Assembly: GCF_020400825.1 (NCBI RefSeq)
Contig: NZ_JAINVH010000053.1
Location: 1 to 33,961, forward strand
Direction: 5' to 3'
Source: Streptomyces sp. HPF1205
GTDB taxonomy: Bacteria > Actinomycetota > Actinomycetes > Streptomycetales > Streptomycetaceae
Length of the DNA stretch: 33,961 nucleotides
Positions within the stretch are counted from its first letter, which is position 1. Every line of letters starts with the position of its first letter. Below are positions 23,160 through 33,961 of this stretch, one piece after another. The notes under the pieces were generated by a model. That model saw nothing but the letters and a program-made list of their open reading frames with translations, searched no databases and had not been told where the DNA came from. The position numbers were made by a program, and so were the translations under genes.

Positions 23160-24314
23160 GTGGAATTCTCCCTCTTCTTCGTGGGCCAGCTCTCCGAGCC
23201 CACCCCGGCACGGGAACGGCAGATGCTGCTGGACTGCGTCGAGCAGGCCGTGCTGGCCGACCGGATGGGATTCGACCGCGTCTGGGCCGTGGAGCACCAC
23301 GGCCTGAAGTGGTACTCGCACATGAGCGCGTCCGAGGTCTTCCTGACCTGGGTGGCCGCCCGCACCGAACGCATCCGCATCGGGCACGGGGTCGTGACGA
23401 TGCCGTTCGCCTACCAGCACCCGGTGCGCGTCGCCGAGCGCACCGCGATGCTCGACGTCCTGTCCGGGGGCCGTCTCGACATCGGTGCCGGGCACGGCGG
23501 CAGTGACCAGGAGACAGCCCTCTACGGCGTCGACCGCGAGGCCGCCCGCCCGCAGGTGCGCGAGGCCCTGGACATCCTCACCGGCATCTGGCGCAGCGAG
23601 CGCTTCGAGTGGCACGGGTCCGTCGACATCGGCCCGGGATCCGTCTTCCCCCGGCCCCTGCAGGAGCCGCACCCGCCCCTGTTCCTGGCGTGCAGCAAGG
23701 AGGAGACGCTGCGGACCGCCGCCACCCTGGGCCTCGGGGCCCTCGTCCTCGGTTTCGGCGGCCCCGGGATCACCCGCCGCAGGCGGGCCGTGTACGACGC
23801 CGCGCGCGCCGGACGGACACCGGAGGGTCTGCTGTCCCCCGCGGTGAACGACCACTTCGCGGTCGTCTGCCCGACCGTCGTCCTCGACGACGCCGCACGG
23901 GCGCGCGCCGTCGGCCTGCGCGGCCAGCAGTTCTTCGTCGAGTCGTCGCGGCACTGGTACGGCGGGGGCAGGCCGCCCCGGCAGGATCCGGTCATGGACG
24001 GCGAGCGGGCCCTGCGGGGCGCCGAACGGGACATCCTCGACGAGCTGGACGCCTGCGGGGTCCCCTTCCGGCCCGAGTACGTCGCGGCCTACAACACCGA
24101 CCACCCCTACGGCACGGCGGAGGCGGCGGTGGAGCGCGTGCGGGAGCTGGCGGACGCGGGGGCGGACGAGGTGATGTGCCTGGTGCAGATGGGAACCGTG
24201 CCCCATGAGGTGTGCCTGGAGACCATCCGGCAGTGGGGGGAGAAGGTCATCCCGCACTTCCGGTCCGGCGCGGTGACGGGGCGACGGGCGTCCGGGCCGC
24301 CGCGTCGTACGTGA
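23160..24314 (+). CDS. LLM-class flavin/F420-dependent oxidoreductase of the lanthipeptide operon
   Basis: Luciferase-like oxidoreductase of 384 aa. The N-terminal barrel is clear: GFDRVWAVEHHGLKWYSHMS, RTERIRIGHGVVTMPFAYQHPVRVAERTAMLD, SGGRLDIGAGHGGSDQE. The C-terminal part has ELADAGADEVMCLVQMGTVPHE. GTG 23160 has GGAGG 5 nt upstream. It lies 92 nt after the precursor gene on the same strand, so it is probably a tailoring enzyme of the peptide, for example oxidising or reducing a modified residue. Which cofactor it uses (FMNH2 or F420) cannot be told from the sequence alone. It is unrelated in sequence to the SsuD-like enzyme at 2636. Confidence 0.87.
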   Translation: MEFSLFFVGQLSEPTPARERQMLLDCVEQAVLADRMGFDRVWAVEHHGLKWYSHMSASEVFLTWVAARTERIRIGHGVVTMPFAYQHPVRVAERTAMLDVLSGGRLDIGAGHGGSDQETALYGVDREAARPQVREALDILTGIWRSERFEWHGSVDIGPGSVFPRPLQEPHPPLFLACSKEETLRTAATLGLGALVLGFGGPGITRRRRAVYDAARAGRTPEGLLSPAVNDHFAVVCPTVVLDDAARARAVGLRGQQFFVESSRHWYGGGRPPRQDPVMDGERALRGAERDILDELDACGVPFRPEYVAAYNTDHPYGTAEAAVERVRELADAGADEVMCLVQMGTVPHEVCLETIRQWGEKVIPHFRSGAVTGRRASGPPRRT

Positions 24315-24388
24315 CCGGCATGGGGCGCTGCCACTGCCCGCACACGCACGGCACCACCATCCCCCCACACACATGGAGGAAGACCTCG

Positions 24389-25825
24389 ATGACTCCTTCC
24401 CTCGCCCGCTCCTCCCCATCGGGCCGTCTGCTGCGAATCCTCTCGGCACTGGCCTTGATCCTGACCGGCGCCGCAGCGGTGGTCTGGCACACCACCGGTA
24501 CCGCCTCCGCGGCGACCTCGACCGTCATCGGCACCGCCTCCGGCCGCTGCCTCGACGTCACCGGCAGTTCCACCGCCGCCGGAACAGCGGTGGAACTGTG
24601 GGACTGCAACGGCGGGTCGAACCAGCAGTGGGACGTCACGTCAACGGGTGAACTGCGGGTGTTCAACGACTCGATGTGCCTGGACGCCTACCAGAAGGGC
24701 ACCACGGCGGGCACGAAAGTCGACATCTGGACCTGCAATGGCGGCACGAACCAGCAGTGGCACGTCAACTCCGACGGCACCATCACCAGTGCCTCCTCCG
24801 GGCTCTGCCTCGACGCCACCTCCGGCGGCACAGCCAACGGCACCCCCATCGAGCTCTACACCTGCAACGGCGCCGCCAATCAGAAATGGACCACCAGCGG
24901 CGGTGCCACCACTACCGGCGGCACCACGGGGGGCTCATCCGGCGGGTACCCCGATCCGGGGGCTGTGACCGGTGACACCGGCGTGCACGATCCGTCCATG
25001 GTCAAGCGGCCGAACGGCGGCTACCTGGTGGCGTACACCGGCAACGACATCGGCCTGAAGACGTCGCCGGACCGCACGGCCTTCCACAACACCGGCTCGG
25101 CCTTCCCCAGCGGTGCCTCCTGGACCTACGCGTACACCAACAACTCGCGCAGTCTGTGGGCACCGGACCTCTCTTACCACAACGGCCAGTACTACATGTA
25201 CTACGCGGCTTCGACGTTCGGCTCCAACCACTCGGCGATCTTCCTGGCCACCAGCCCCAGCGGTGACCCCGGCACCTGGACCAACCGCGGTCCGGTCATC
25301 GCCTCAAGCGGTTCGGACAACTTCAACGCCATCGACCCCAACCTGGTCGTCGACGCCCAGGGCAAGTGGTGGCTGGACTTCGGCTCCTTCTGGTCCGGCA
25401 TCAAGATGATCGCACTCGACCCCTCCACCGGCCTGCGTGCCGACACCACCATGCGCTCGATCGCAGGGCGGAACGGTGGCCCGATCGAGGCGCCGTACAT
25501 CTTCCACCACGGCGGCTACTACTACCTGTACGTGTCGTTCGACTACTGCTGCCGCGGCGCGTCCAGCACCTACCGCATCATGGTCGGCCGCTCCACGACG
25601 GTGACAGGCCCGTACACCGACAGCAACGGCACGGCCATGACCGCCGGCGGCGGCACCCAGATCCTCGCCGGCCACGGCAGCATCCACGGCCCCGGCGGCG
25701 AAGGCGCCTTCGCCGACACCGATCACGACATCCTCGACTACCACTACTACGCCGACAACGGCGCGTCCTTCCTGGGCATCAACTACCTTCTTTACGACAC
25801 CAACGGCTGGCCGTACGTGTCCTGA
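24389..25825 (+). CDS. Secreted CBM13-GH43 endo-1,5-alpha-L-arabinanase
   Basis: Secreted glycoside hydrolase of 478 aa. Signal peptide residues 1-41 (Arg-containing n-region, hydrophobic LSALALILTGAAAVV, cleavage near TASA-A). A ricin-type CBM13 domain follows (about 47-170) with three QxW-type repeats (NQQW, NQQW, NQKW) and paired Cys. After a Gly/Thr linker comes a five-bladed GH43 domain from about 187. The catalytic triad of the arabinanase subfamily is visible: Asp201 in VHDPSM, Asp316 in NAIDPNLV, Glu367 in PIEAPY. ATG 24389 has GGAGGA 8 nt upstream and gives a proper signal peptide. It would cleave arabinan outside the cell. It is separate from the lanthipeptide genes in function and ends at a terminator. 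Confidence 0.92.
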   Translation: MTPSLARSSPSGRLLRILSALALILTGAAAVVWHTTGTASAATSTVIGTASGRCLDVTGSSTAAGTAVELWDCNGGSNQQWDVTSTGELRVFNDSMCLDAYQKGTTAGTKVDIWTCNGGTNQQWHVNSDGTITSASSGLCLDATSGGTANGTPIELYTCNGAANQKWTTSGGATTTGGTTGGSSGGYPDPGAVTGDTGVHDPSMVKRPNGGYLVAYTGNDIGLKTSPDRTAFHNTGSAFPSGASWTYAYTNNSRSLWAPDLSYHNGQYYMYYAASTFGSNHSAIFLATSPSGDPGTWTNRGPVIASSGSDNFNAIDPNLVVDAQGKWWLDFGSFWSGIKMIALDPSTGLRADTTMRSIAGRNGGPIEAPYIFHHGGYYYLYVSFDYCCRGASSTYRIMVGRSTTVTGPYTDSNGTAMTAGGGTQILAGHGSIHGPGGEGAFADTDHDILDYHYYADNGASFLGINYLLYDTNGWPYVS

Positions 25826-25834
25826 CACCCACGG

Positions 25835-25872
25835 CACGCGGGTGCGGCCCCGACTCGGGCCGCCCCCGCGTG
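25835..25872 (+). terminator. Terminator after the GH43 gene
   Basis: Sixteen-base arms (25835-25850 and 25857-25872) pair with one mismatch around loop CGACTC, 9 nt after the stop codon. Confidence 0.8.
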
Positions 25873-25879
25873 AGGTTTC

Positions 25880-26290
25880 GTTGGGCATGCAGCTCTGCGC
25901 GGCCAGGCTGTTCTGCGGGTCGTCGTCGCTGTTGGGCACGCTCTGTACGGACTTGACGCTGCCGTCCGAGCAGAAGGCCATGTCGACCTGCTGCCAGATG
26001 GGCGGAGCGCCGTTGAACAGTGAACCCTCCGTGTCGCCCCAGCCGCGGAAGAACATGTTGTAGAAGTCCGTGGCGGTGGTGGCCATCTGCGGCGGCATCT
26101 GCCCGGCGTTGACGGCGCTGCGGATCTGCGCGACCCAGGCGCCGAAGTTCGCGTCGGTCCTGCTGGTCCGGGTGTCCAGCGGCCGGTAGCCGATCGATCC
26201 GCCGCTGATCGCCTTGACGGCGACGCATTTGCCGGTCGAGTCCACCTGCGGGGCGCTGACGTGCGGCATGTACGCCTCGCCCGGCGTCGT
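25880..26290 (-). pseudogene. Remnant of an unidentified protein gene
   Basis: One minus-strand frame reads like real protein for about 135 residues (for example YMPHVSAPQVDSTGKCV, DFYNMFFRGWGDTEGSLFNG, WQQVDMAFCSDGSVKSV, QNSLAAQSCMPN). It has no stop where the similarity to protein ends and runs on into the GH43 terminator and antisense of the GH43 gene. Upstream it meets a different fragment in another frame. It is therefore truncated at both ends. I do not recognise the family; the Cys pair and polar composition would suit an exported protein. Confidence 0.5.
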
Positions 26291-26309
26291 ACCGGTGACC
26301 AGCGGGTGC

Positions 26310-26399
26310 AGCCGCGGTGGAGTTCCAGCTCTCGACGACCCGTACTCCGCTGCCGATCTCGCGCCGGAGAAGCTCATCGACGAGATCGTCGCGGGCGAA
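26310..26399 (-). pseudogene. Possible Tn3-family transposase fragment
   Basis: About 30 codons read FARDDLVDELLRREIGSG followed by VRVVESWNS. This resembles the LRREI..G..VVE.WNSAN block near the C-terminus of Tn3-type transposases. Nothing before or after continues the gene in frame. The call rests on memory of the family pattern and needs a search. Confidence 0.4.
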
Positions 26400-26550
26400 G
26401 CCCGGTCCGGTCCGGACACGGCCGATGTGCCGCGAACCGGCCCCGTACGCCCACCGCTGTCACTAGACTGCGCGCACCGACACGGGGGGGATCGGCCGCG
26501 AGGGGCGAGTGCGGAACCGGCGGCCCCGCCACCAGGCAGCCCGCCTTCGG

Positions 26551-26719
26551 CCGCGATACCGCGCGGACGCCCTGGCAGCCCGGCGGGCTGACCGTCGGCG
26601 CCTCGTACTTCTCCTATCGCGACGGCGGCGTGAGCTTCGTGTCCGGCGGGCTGATGCCTTCCTTCGGGCTGGGCGGGATCACTCCGCGGCTGGGGGTCAC
26701 CGCCGGATTCGCCTTCTGA
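26551..26719 (+). pseudogene. 3' fragment of an unidentified gene
   Basis: The last 50 or so codons read as plausible protein (WQPGGLTVGASYFSYRDGG, then a Gly-rich SFGLGGITPRLGVTAGFAF tail) and end in TGA at 26717-26719, directly before a clean hairpin. The upstream part of the frame is Arg-rich and not protein-like, so the 5' part is lost. Confidence 0.4.
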
Positions 26720-26725
26720 CCCGGT

Positions 26726-26765
26726 GGCCCGCCCGGCAGCCCCGACCGCCCAGGCCGGGCGGGCC
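26726..26765 (+). terminator. Terminator of the truncated plus-strand gene
   Basis: Perfect 11-bp arms (26726-26736 and 26755-26765) with an 18-nt loop, 6 nt after the stop at 26719. Its position supports the view that a real 3' gene end survives here. Confidence 0.6.
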
Positions 26766-26884
26766 ACGCTCCCGGACGGGAGCGGGGGCGAAGGCGGCGA
26801 ACATCCAGGAGCGGCGCGCGATGACGGCGCTGAGTATTTCCACGACAACGTGGTGGGGAACTGCAACTCCTGACACGGCCCGCG

Positions 26885-26926
26885 GTGGTGCCTGCTGCCC
26901 GGATCCCTCCGGGCAGCAGGCACCAC
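26885..26926. terminator. Isolated perfect 19-bp hairpin
   Basis: Arms 26885-26903 and 26908-26926 pair without mismatch around loop TCCC. No intact gene ends next to it. It may be a leftover terminator of a deleted gene, or part of a mobile element. Confidence 0.6.
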
Positions 26927-27120
26927 GGCTTCCCCACGTGTGCCCGGGCCCGTTCAGCGGCCTTCCGCGATCGAGGCCCGCCCAGTCCGGCGCACCCGGC
27001 GGTGCCCGCTCCTCCGCCGGCCAGTCGAAAGCGACGACGGCGACTGCTTCGCCGACCGTGTCAGCCGCCAATCGGCGCGTGCTTCACCCTTCCGTGGCAA
27101 ACCCGGCATGCCAACCCTGT

Positions 27121-27177
27121 GCACAGGGCGTGCGAGAGCAGACAGGGCGTACGAGACGCGCACGGCACGCCCTGTGC
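27121..27177. repeat. Inverted repeat GCACAGGGCGTGC, 31-nt spacer
   Basis: Perfect 13-bp arms at 27121-27133 and 27165-27177. The spacer contains another partial copy (CAGGGCGTACG). It lies just beyond the terminator of the PKS operon and may be a second terminator stem or an operator. Confidence 0.5.
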
Positions 27178-27180
27178 CCT

Positions 27181-27214
27181 CGGCCTGCCGGCCACTACGT
27201 CGGCCGGCAGGCCG
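27181..27214 (-). terminator. Terminator of the PKS-KAS/P450-GT operon
   Basis: Perfect 13-bp arms (27181-27193 and 27202-27214) with an 8-nt loop, 83 nt past the stop codon of the minus-strand glycosyltransferase gene. Confidence 0.7.
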
Positions 27215-27296
27215 CACGCACACCGTCCGCGGGCCGGCGACCGGCGACACCGGCGACCGGCGATGCGGGTGCGGCGTGCCCGGTGGAAACCGGCCG

Positions 27297-28460
27297 CTAC
27301 CGCGTCAGCAGCTTCTCCAGGACGTCCGCCCCCTTCGAAGCGCCGCCCGCGCCGCGCACGATCCGGCTCATGCCCGCCGCCCGGGGCCGGTAGGACCGGA
27401 CGTCCCGGACCGCCTCGCGCAGGCCCTGCACGGTCGGCTCGGCGAGCGTCCGGCCGACCTGCAGCTCCTCCGCCCGCCGGGCGATCGCCCGCTGTTCCGG
27501 TATCTGCGGCACCGCCACGAAGGGCACCCCGTGGTACAGCGACTCCATCACCGAGTTCATCCCGGCGTGGCTCAGGAACACCTCGGTGTGCCGCAGCACG
27601 GCCACCTGCGGCACGTGCGCGCGCACCTCGACGTTCGCCGGGATCGGGCCCAGCGACCCCCGGTCCAGTCCGCCCACCGCCATGACGACCTGCCAGTCGC
27701 TGTCCCCGAACGCCTCGATGCAGGTCCGGTAGAACTCGGGCCGGTCGTTGAAGACGGTTCCCAGCGATATCAGCAGCACCGGAGCCTGCGACCGGGGGCT
27801 CCACTCCTCGGCGGTCTGCCGACTGCTCAGCGACGGCCCGAGGAAGTGGAAGCGCTCGTCGAAGGTCTCTGCCGACATCTGGAACTCGCGGGGGATGAAC
27901 ACCAGGCTCGTCGGGGCCACGTGGCCGAACATCAGGTTCGGGTCCTCGAGGAAGGTGTGGCCCTGCGCGAACTTCCCCATGTCCTGGATCGCGGCCACCA
28001 GCCGGGGGTTGGTGTGGTCGAAGTCGGCCGGTAAGTAGACCTGCGCCGCCGAGAAGGACTCGTTCTCGGCGAAGGTCGGCACGAGGGAGATCTCCGGCAC
28101 CCCGAGCAGGTTGGCCAGCATGCGCCCGGTGAAGGTCACCGAGTCGTAGCACACCGCGTCCGGCGGGTCGGCCGAGAAGTGCTCGGACAGGACGGGGAAG
28201 GAGACCCGCGCGTCGTCGAGGTAGTACTCCAGCGTCACGGCGAGCTGGTCCGCCGTGAACTCGCCCCGCGCCGCCATGTCGGGCGGTAGCTGCGAGGGCA
28301 GGGTCACCGGCGATGCCCCGGCGGCGACGGGGCCGTCCATGGTGGCCGGTCCCGTGGCGTAGCTGACCCGGTGACCGCGCCGGACCAGCTCTTCGACCAG
28401 CGGCAGGGTCGGGTTCACATGCCCGGACGCGGGCGCGCTCACGAAGGCGAAGTGGGCCAT
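27297..28460 (-). CDS. Macrolide-type (MGT family) glycosyltransferase
   Basis: GT1-family glycosyltransferase of 387 aa. The N-terminal acceptor domain starts MAHFAFVSAPASGHVNPTLP with the GHVNP loop. The C-terminal nucleotide-sugar domain has LISLGTVF, VRAHVPQVAVL, the donor motif LSHAGMNSVMESLYHGVP (His298) and PQIPEQ (319-323). It is of the MGT subgroup that includes macrolide-modifying and macrolide-inactivating enzymes. ATG 28460 overlaps the stop of the upstream fusion gene as ATGA, so it is translationally coupled. It could be a tailoring enzyme or give self-protection by glucosylation; no deoxysugar genes are in the window. Confidence 0.9.
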   Translation of the reverse strand: MAHFAFVSAPASGHVNPTLPLVEELVRRGHRVSYATGPATMDGPVAAGASPVTLPSQLPPDMAARGEFTADQLAVTLEYYLDDARVSFPVLSEHFSADPPDAVCYDSVTFTGRMLANLLGVPEISLVPTFAENESFSAAQVYLPADFDHTNPRLVAAIQDMGKFAQGHTFLEDPNLMFGHVAPTSLVFIPREFQMSAETFDERFHFLGPSLSSRQTAEEWSPRSQAPVLLISLGTVFNDRPEFYRTCIEAFGDSDWQVVMAVGGLDRGSLGPIPANVEVRAHVPQVAVLRHTEVFLSHAGMNSVMESLYHGVPFVAVPQIPEQRAIARRAEELQVGRTLAEPTVQGLREAVRDVRSYRPRAAGMSRIVRGAGGASKGADVLEKLLTR

Positions 28461-30708
28461 CAGCTCTCCTCCAGGATGACCGGCAGGGTCTTGTGTCCGT
28501 TGGTGAAGAAGGAACCCAGCGGTTCGAGTTCCGACGGCGGGACGGCGAGCCGCAGCCGCGGGAACCGGGAGAACAGCGCGGACAGCGCCGTCGTCGCCTC
28601 CAGTTTCGCCAGGGGGCTGCCGAGGCAGTAGTGCACGCCGTGCCCGAAGGTGAGGTGGTCGGCCCGCGACGGCCGGGTGACGGAGAAGTCCTCCGCGTCG
28701 GCCCCGTGCCGGGCCGGGTCGCGGCCGGCCGCGCCGTAGGACAGCAGGATCGCCTCGCCCTTGCGGATCCGCACGCCGTCCACGGAGATGTCCGCCACGG
28801 CGTACCGCAGCGGCAGGTTCGGCACCGGCGCCTGCCAGCGCAGTGTCTCGTCCACCACGTCCTCCCACGTGCTGGTCCCGGACAGGACCAGGGCGAGCTG
28901 GGACGGGTGCGTGGCCAGCGCGTGGACGGCGTGGTCGAGCAGGTTGACCGTCGTCTCGAAGCCGGCGGAGATGGTCAGCAGCAGGGTGTCCAGCAGTTCC
29001 CGCTCGGACAGTCTTGTGCCGTCCGCCTCCTGCGCGGCAATCAGGTCGCTGGTCATGTCGTCGCCGGGGTCGCGCCGTTTGGCCGCGGCGAGGTCCTTGA
29101 GCAGCATGTACAGCTCGCCGGAGGCGGCCTGTACGCCTGCCGGGTCCGCGTCGAGGCTGAACACCGCGTCCACCAGCCGCCGCAGGTCCGCGCCGGTCTG
29201 CGCGGTCACCCCGAACAAGCCGGTGATCACCTGGATCGGCAGCGGGAACGCGAATCGTGCGCGCAGGTCGACCGGCTGCCCCGGTGGCACCGCGGCCAGG
29301 TCGGCGATCAGGCCGGCCGTGATCTCCTCCACGCGCGGCCGCATCGCCTCGATGCGGCGCGGGGTGAACGCCTTGGCCACCAGGCTGCGCAGCCTGGTGT
29401 GGTCGGCCCCGTAGGCGGTGAACATGTTCTGCATCGCGACCCACATGATCAGCGGCCAGTCCGGCGGGACGTCGCCGTCGCGCCACATGGGCCAGTGCTT
29501 GTTCGCGTCCTTGGACACCTTCGGGTCGAGCAGCAGCTTCTTCGCCAGGTCGTGCCCGGTAACGGCCCAGGCCGGCACGCCACCGGGCAGTACGATGGGC
29601 GTGGCCGGGCCGCGCTCGCGCAAGGCGGTGGCCTCGCCGAAGATGTCGCCGCCCGAGGGGTCGATGACGTACGCGTCGGCCGTCGGGCCCTGCGCGCGCG
29701 CCGGCTCGGTGAAGGTGGTGGTGGTCCGTGGCCTGGGCGGCTCGGTGACCTCCAGCAGGGAAGCGGTGAACCGCGAGCCCATGCCGAGGCCGATCGCCAT
29801 GATGGTGTCGCCGGGCTTGAGGGTCTCGTCGTGCAGCAGGTGGTCCAGGCCGAGCAGTTGGTCGCACGGCCCGACGTGGCCGAGTTCGCGCAGCATCGGC
29901 CAGGTGGTGCGGCTCAGGTCGATGCCGAGCGGCTCCAGCACGACGACCTCGAGCTGGGCCAGGCCCAGACCGGTGACGACGAACCTGGTGATGTCGGCGA
30001 TGCCGACGCCGGCCTCCTTGGCGGCCTGCTCGACCGCGGTGACCAGTGCGCCGCTCATCAGCGTCAGGTACGGGGCCAGGCCGGTGACTTCTATCGGCGT
30101 ACGGTTGCGGTGGCCCTCGGGGTCCGGGATCGTCGGGGTGGCGAGGACCTCCATCTGGGTCGCGGCGCTGTTGGCGGTCGCGATCAGCCGCGCCCGGCCG
30201 CCCTCGCGGTTGAGCACGGCCGCGACCGCGCCGTCGGCCAGGAAGATCCCGATGGTGGGCTGCCAGCGTTCCCACCGCGGCGGCAGGAACCGGGCGGTGG
30301 CCGTGGCCAGGGTCGCGGTCGCGGCCGGGTCGGCCACCAGGTGCGCGGCGGCGGACTGCAGCGCGGCCGAGCCGCCGTTGCTGGTCGCCTCGACCTCGTA
30401 GACGAGGGCGTGGCCGAGGCCGAGGACACGCTGCAGGTGGCAGGAGGACGCCATGTGGTCCTGGTGGTCCATCTGGGCGTAGGCGGCCATCGAGATGTCG
30501 GCGCCGCTGAGGCCGGATTCGCGCAGGGCCCCGATCGCCGCGTGCACGGCCATCGCGTGCTCGGTGACGTCGTCGGAGCGGGTGAACGACACGAAGTCCG
30601 ACAGCGCGAGCAGCCGCCGCATGGTCTCGGTGTCCGGCACGGCTTGCGTCGCGGGCGTTCGGGGCGGCAGATATCGCCCCGTCCCGCCGATGTAGACGTT
30701 GTCCCAGA

Positions 30709-30712
<4 letters not shown>
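28460..30712 (-). CDS. KAS III-like acyltransferase fused to cytochrome P450
   Basis: One open frame of 750 aa with two enzymes. Residues 1 to about 322 form a ketosynthase III-like domain (MIWDNVYIGGTGRYLPP, YAQMDHQDHMASSCHLQR). At the active-site position, where FabH has AACAG, it has EATSNGG, so Ser111 replaces Cys. The C-terminal motif is GHVGPCDQLLGL (278-289), similar to CerJ/ChlB3-type acyltransferases. After a Thr/Pro-rich linker, residues about 348-750 form a complete P450: AGFETT (I-helix, about 583-588), ETLR (622-625), and FGHGVHYCLG with haem-ligand Cys696. No start with a good binding site lies in the linker. ATG 30712 overlaps the PKS stop as ATGA. The P450 probably hydroxylates the PKS product and the KAS domain may acylate it or supply a starter (inference). 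Confidence 0.88.

Positions 30713-33961
<3,249 letters not shown>

Larger units (their letters stand above)
25826..27296. other. Gene-poor junction between the GH43 gene and the PKS cluster
   Basis: 1.47 kb without an intact gene. It contains a minus-strand remnant (25880-26290), a possible Tn3 transposase fragment (26310-26399), the 3' end of a plus-strand gene with its terminator (26551-26765), an isolated perfect 19-bp hairpin (26885-26926), and inverted repeats at 27121-27177 and 27181-27214. This looks like a decayed insertion site where blocks of genes were joined. Confidence 0.6.

Noticed and set aside
19749..24449. 1,566-codon open frame on the minus strand
   Set aside because: It is antisense to the helix-turn-helix regulator, LanKC, LanA and the LLM oxidoreductase, which all have clear domains. 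Long antisense frames are expected at this GC content, and the translation shows no domain.
27061..28152. Minus-strand frame over the glycosyltransferase and past its end
   Set aside because: It is a shifted frame of the glycosyltransferase, whose motifs all lie in the frame ending at 27297.

Overview
The window is high-GC actinobacterial DNA, most likely from a Streptomyces. The coding bias, GTG/TTG starts, divergent HxlR and helix-turn-helix/SDR regulator pairs, secreted CBM2 and CBM13 polysaccharide-active proteins, TTA codons in a regulator, and dense specialised metabolism all fit. Everything here is read from sequence alone; no database search was run.

Layout. (1) 169-2004 is a secreted CBM2-linker-DUF1593 protein with a strong terminator. 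(2) About 2460-18160 is a compact biosynthetic locus I cannot match to a known product. It has an SsuD-like flavin monooxygenase (+), a tiny regulator made of two almost identical LuxR-type HTH domains (+), a minus-strand operon (enolpyruvyl-transferase homologue, HisC-like aminotransferase, alpha/beta hydrolase), a flavin reductase (-), and a plus-strand operon (ATP-grasp, DUF1611/DgcN-like, ATP-grasp, haem-oxygenase-like putative diiron enzyme, PhyH-type oxygenase). An HxlR/SDR pair and an MFS exporter follow. Four promoters in this locus share the core GGWCCTATT with a -10-like box 23-24 nt further on. They drive the monooxygenase, the enolpyruvyl-transferase operon, the flavin reductase and the ATP-grasp operon, so these four units look like one regulon. 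The double-HTH regulator, with a TTA codon in each repeat, is the obvious candidate activator.

(3) 18193-19796 is a divergent SDR / MmyB-like regulator pair. (4) 20223-24314 is a class III lanthipeptide operon: LanKC synthetase, a 44-residue precursor peptide, and a luciferase-like oxidoreductase. It is preceded by four 11-bp phased direct repeats and a dyad. (5) 24389-25825 is a secreted CBM13-GH43 arabinanase. (6) 25826-27296 holds no intact gene. It carries degraded gene pieces (possibly Tn3 transposase) and several perfect hairpins, and looks like a junction between acquired blocks. (7) 27297-33961 (-) is the 3' end of a modular type I PKS cluster: a terminal module (DH-KR-ACP-TE, cut by the window edge), a KAS III-like/cytochrome P450 fusion, and a macrolide-type glycosyltransferase. 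All three are coupled by ATGA overlaps.

How the genes may work together. In block 2, the flavin reductase would feed the monooxygenase. The enolpyruvyl-transferase homologue and aminotransferase would build an unusual amino acid. The two ATP-grasp enzymes would make amide bonds, the two iron enzymes would oxidise, and the MFS protein would export. This is inference. In block 7 the PKS releases a lactone that is oxidised and possibly acylated by the fusion protein, then glycosylated.
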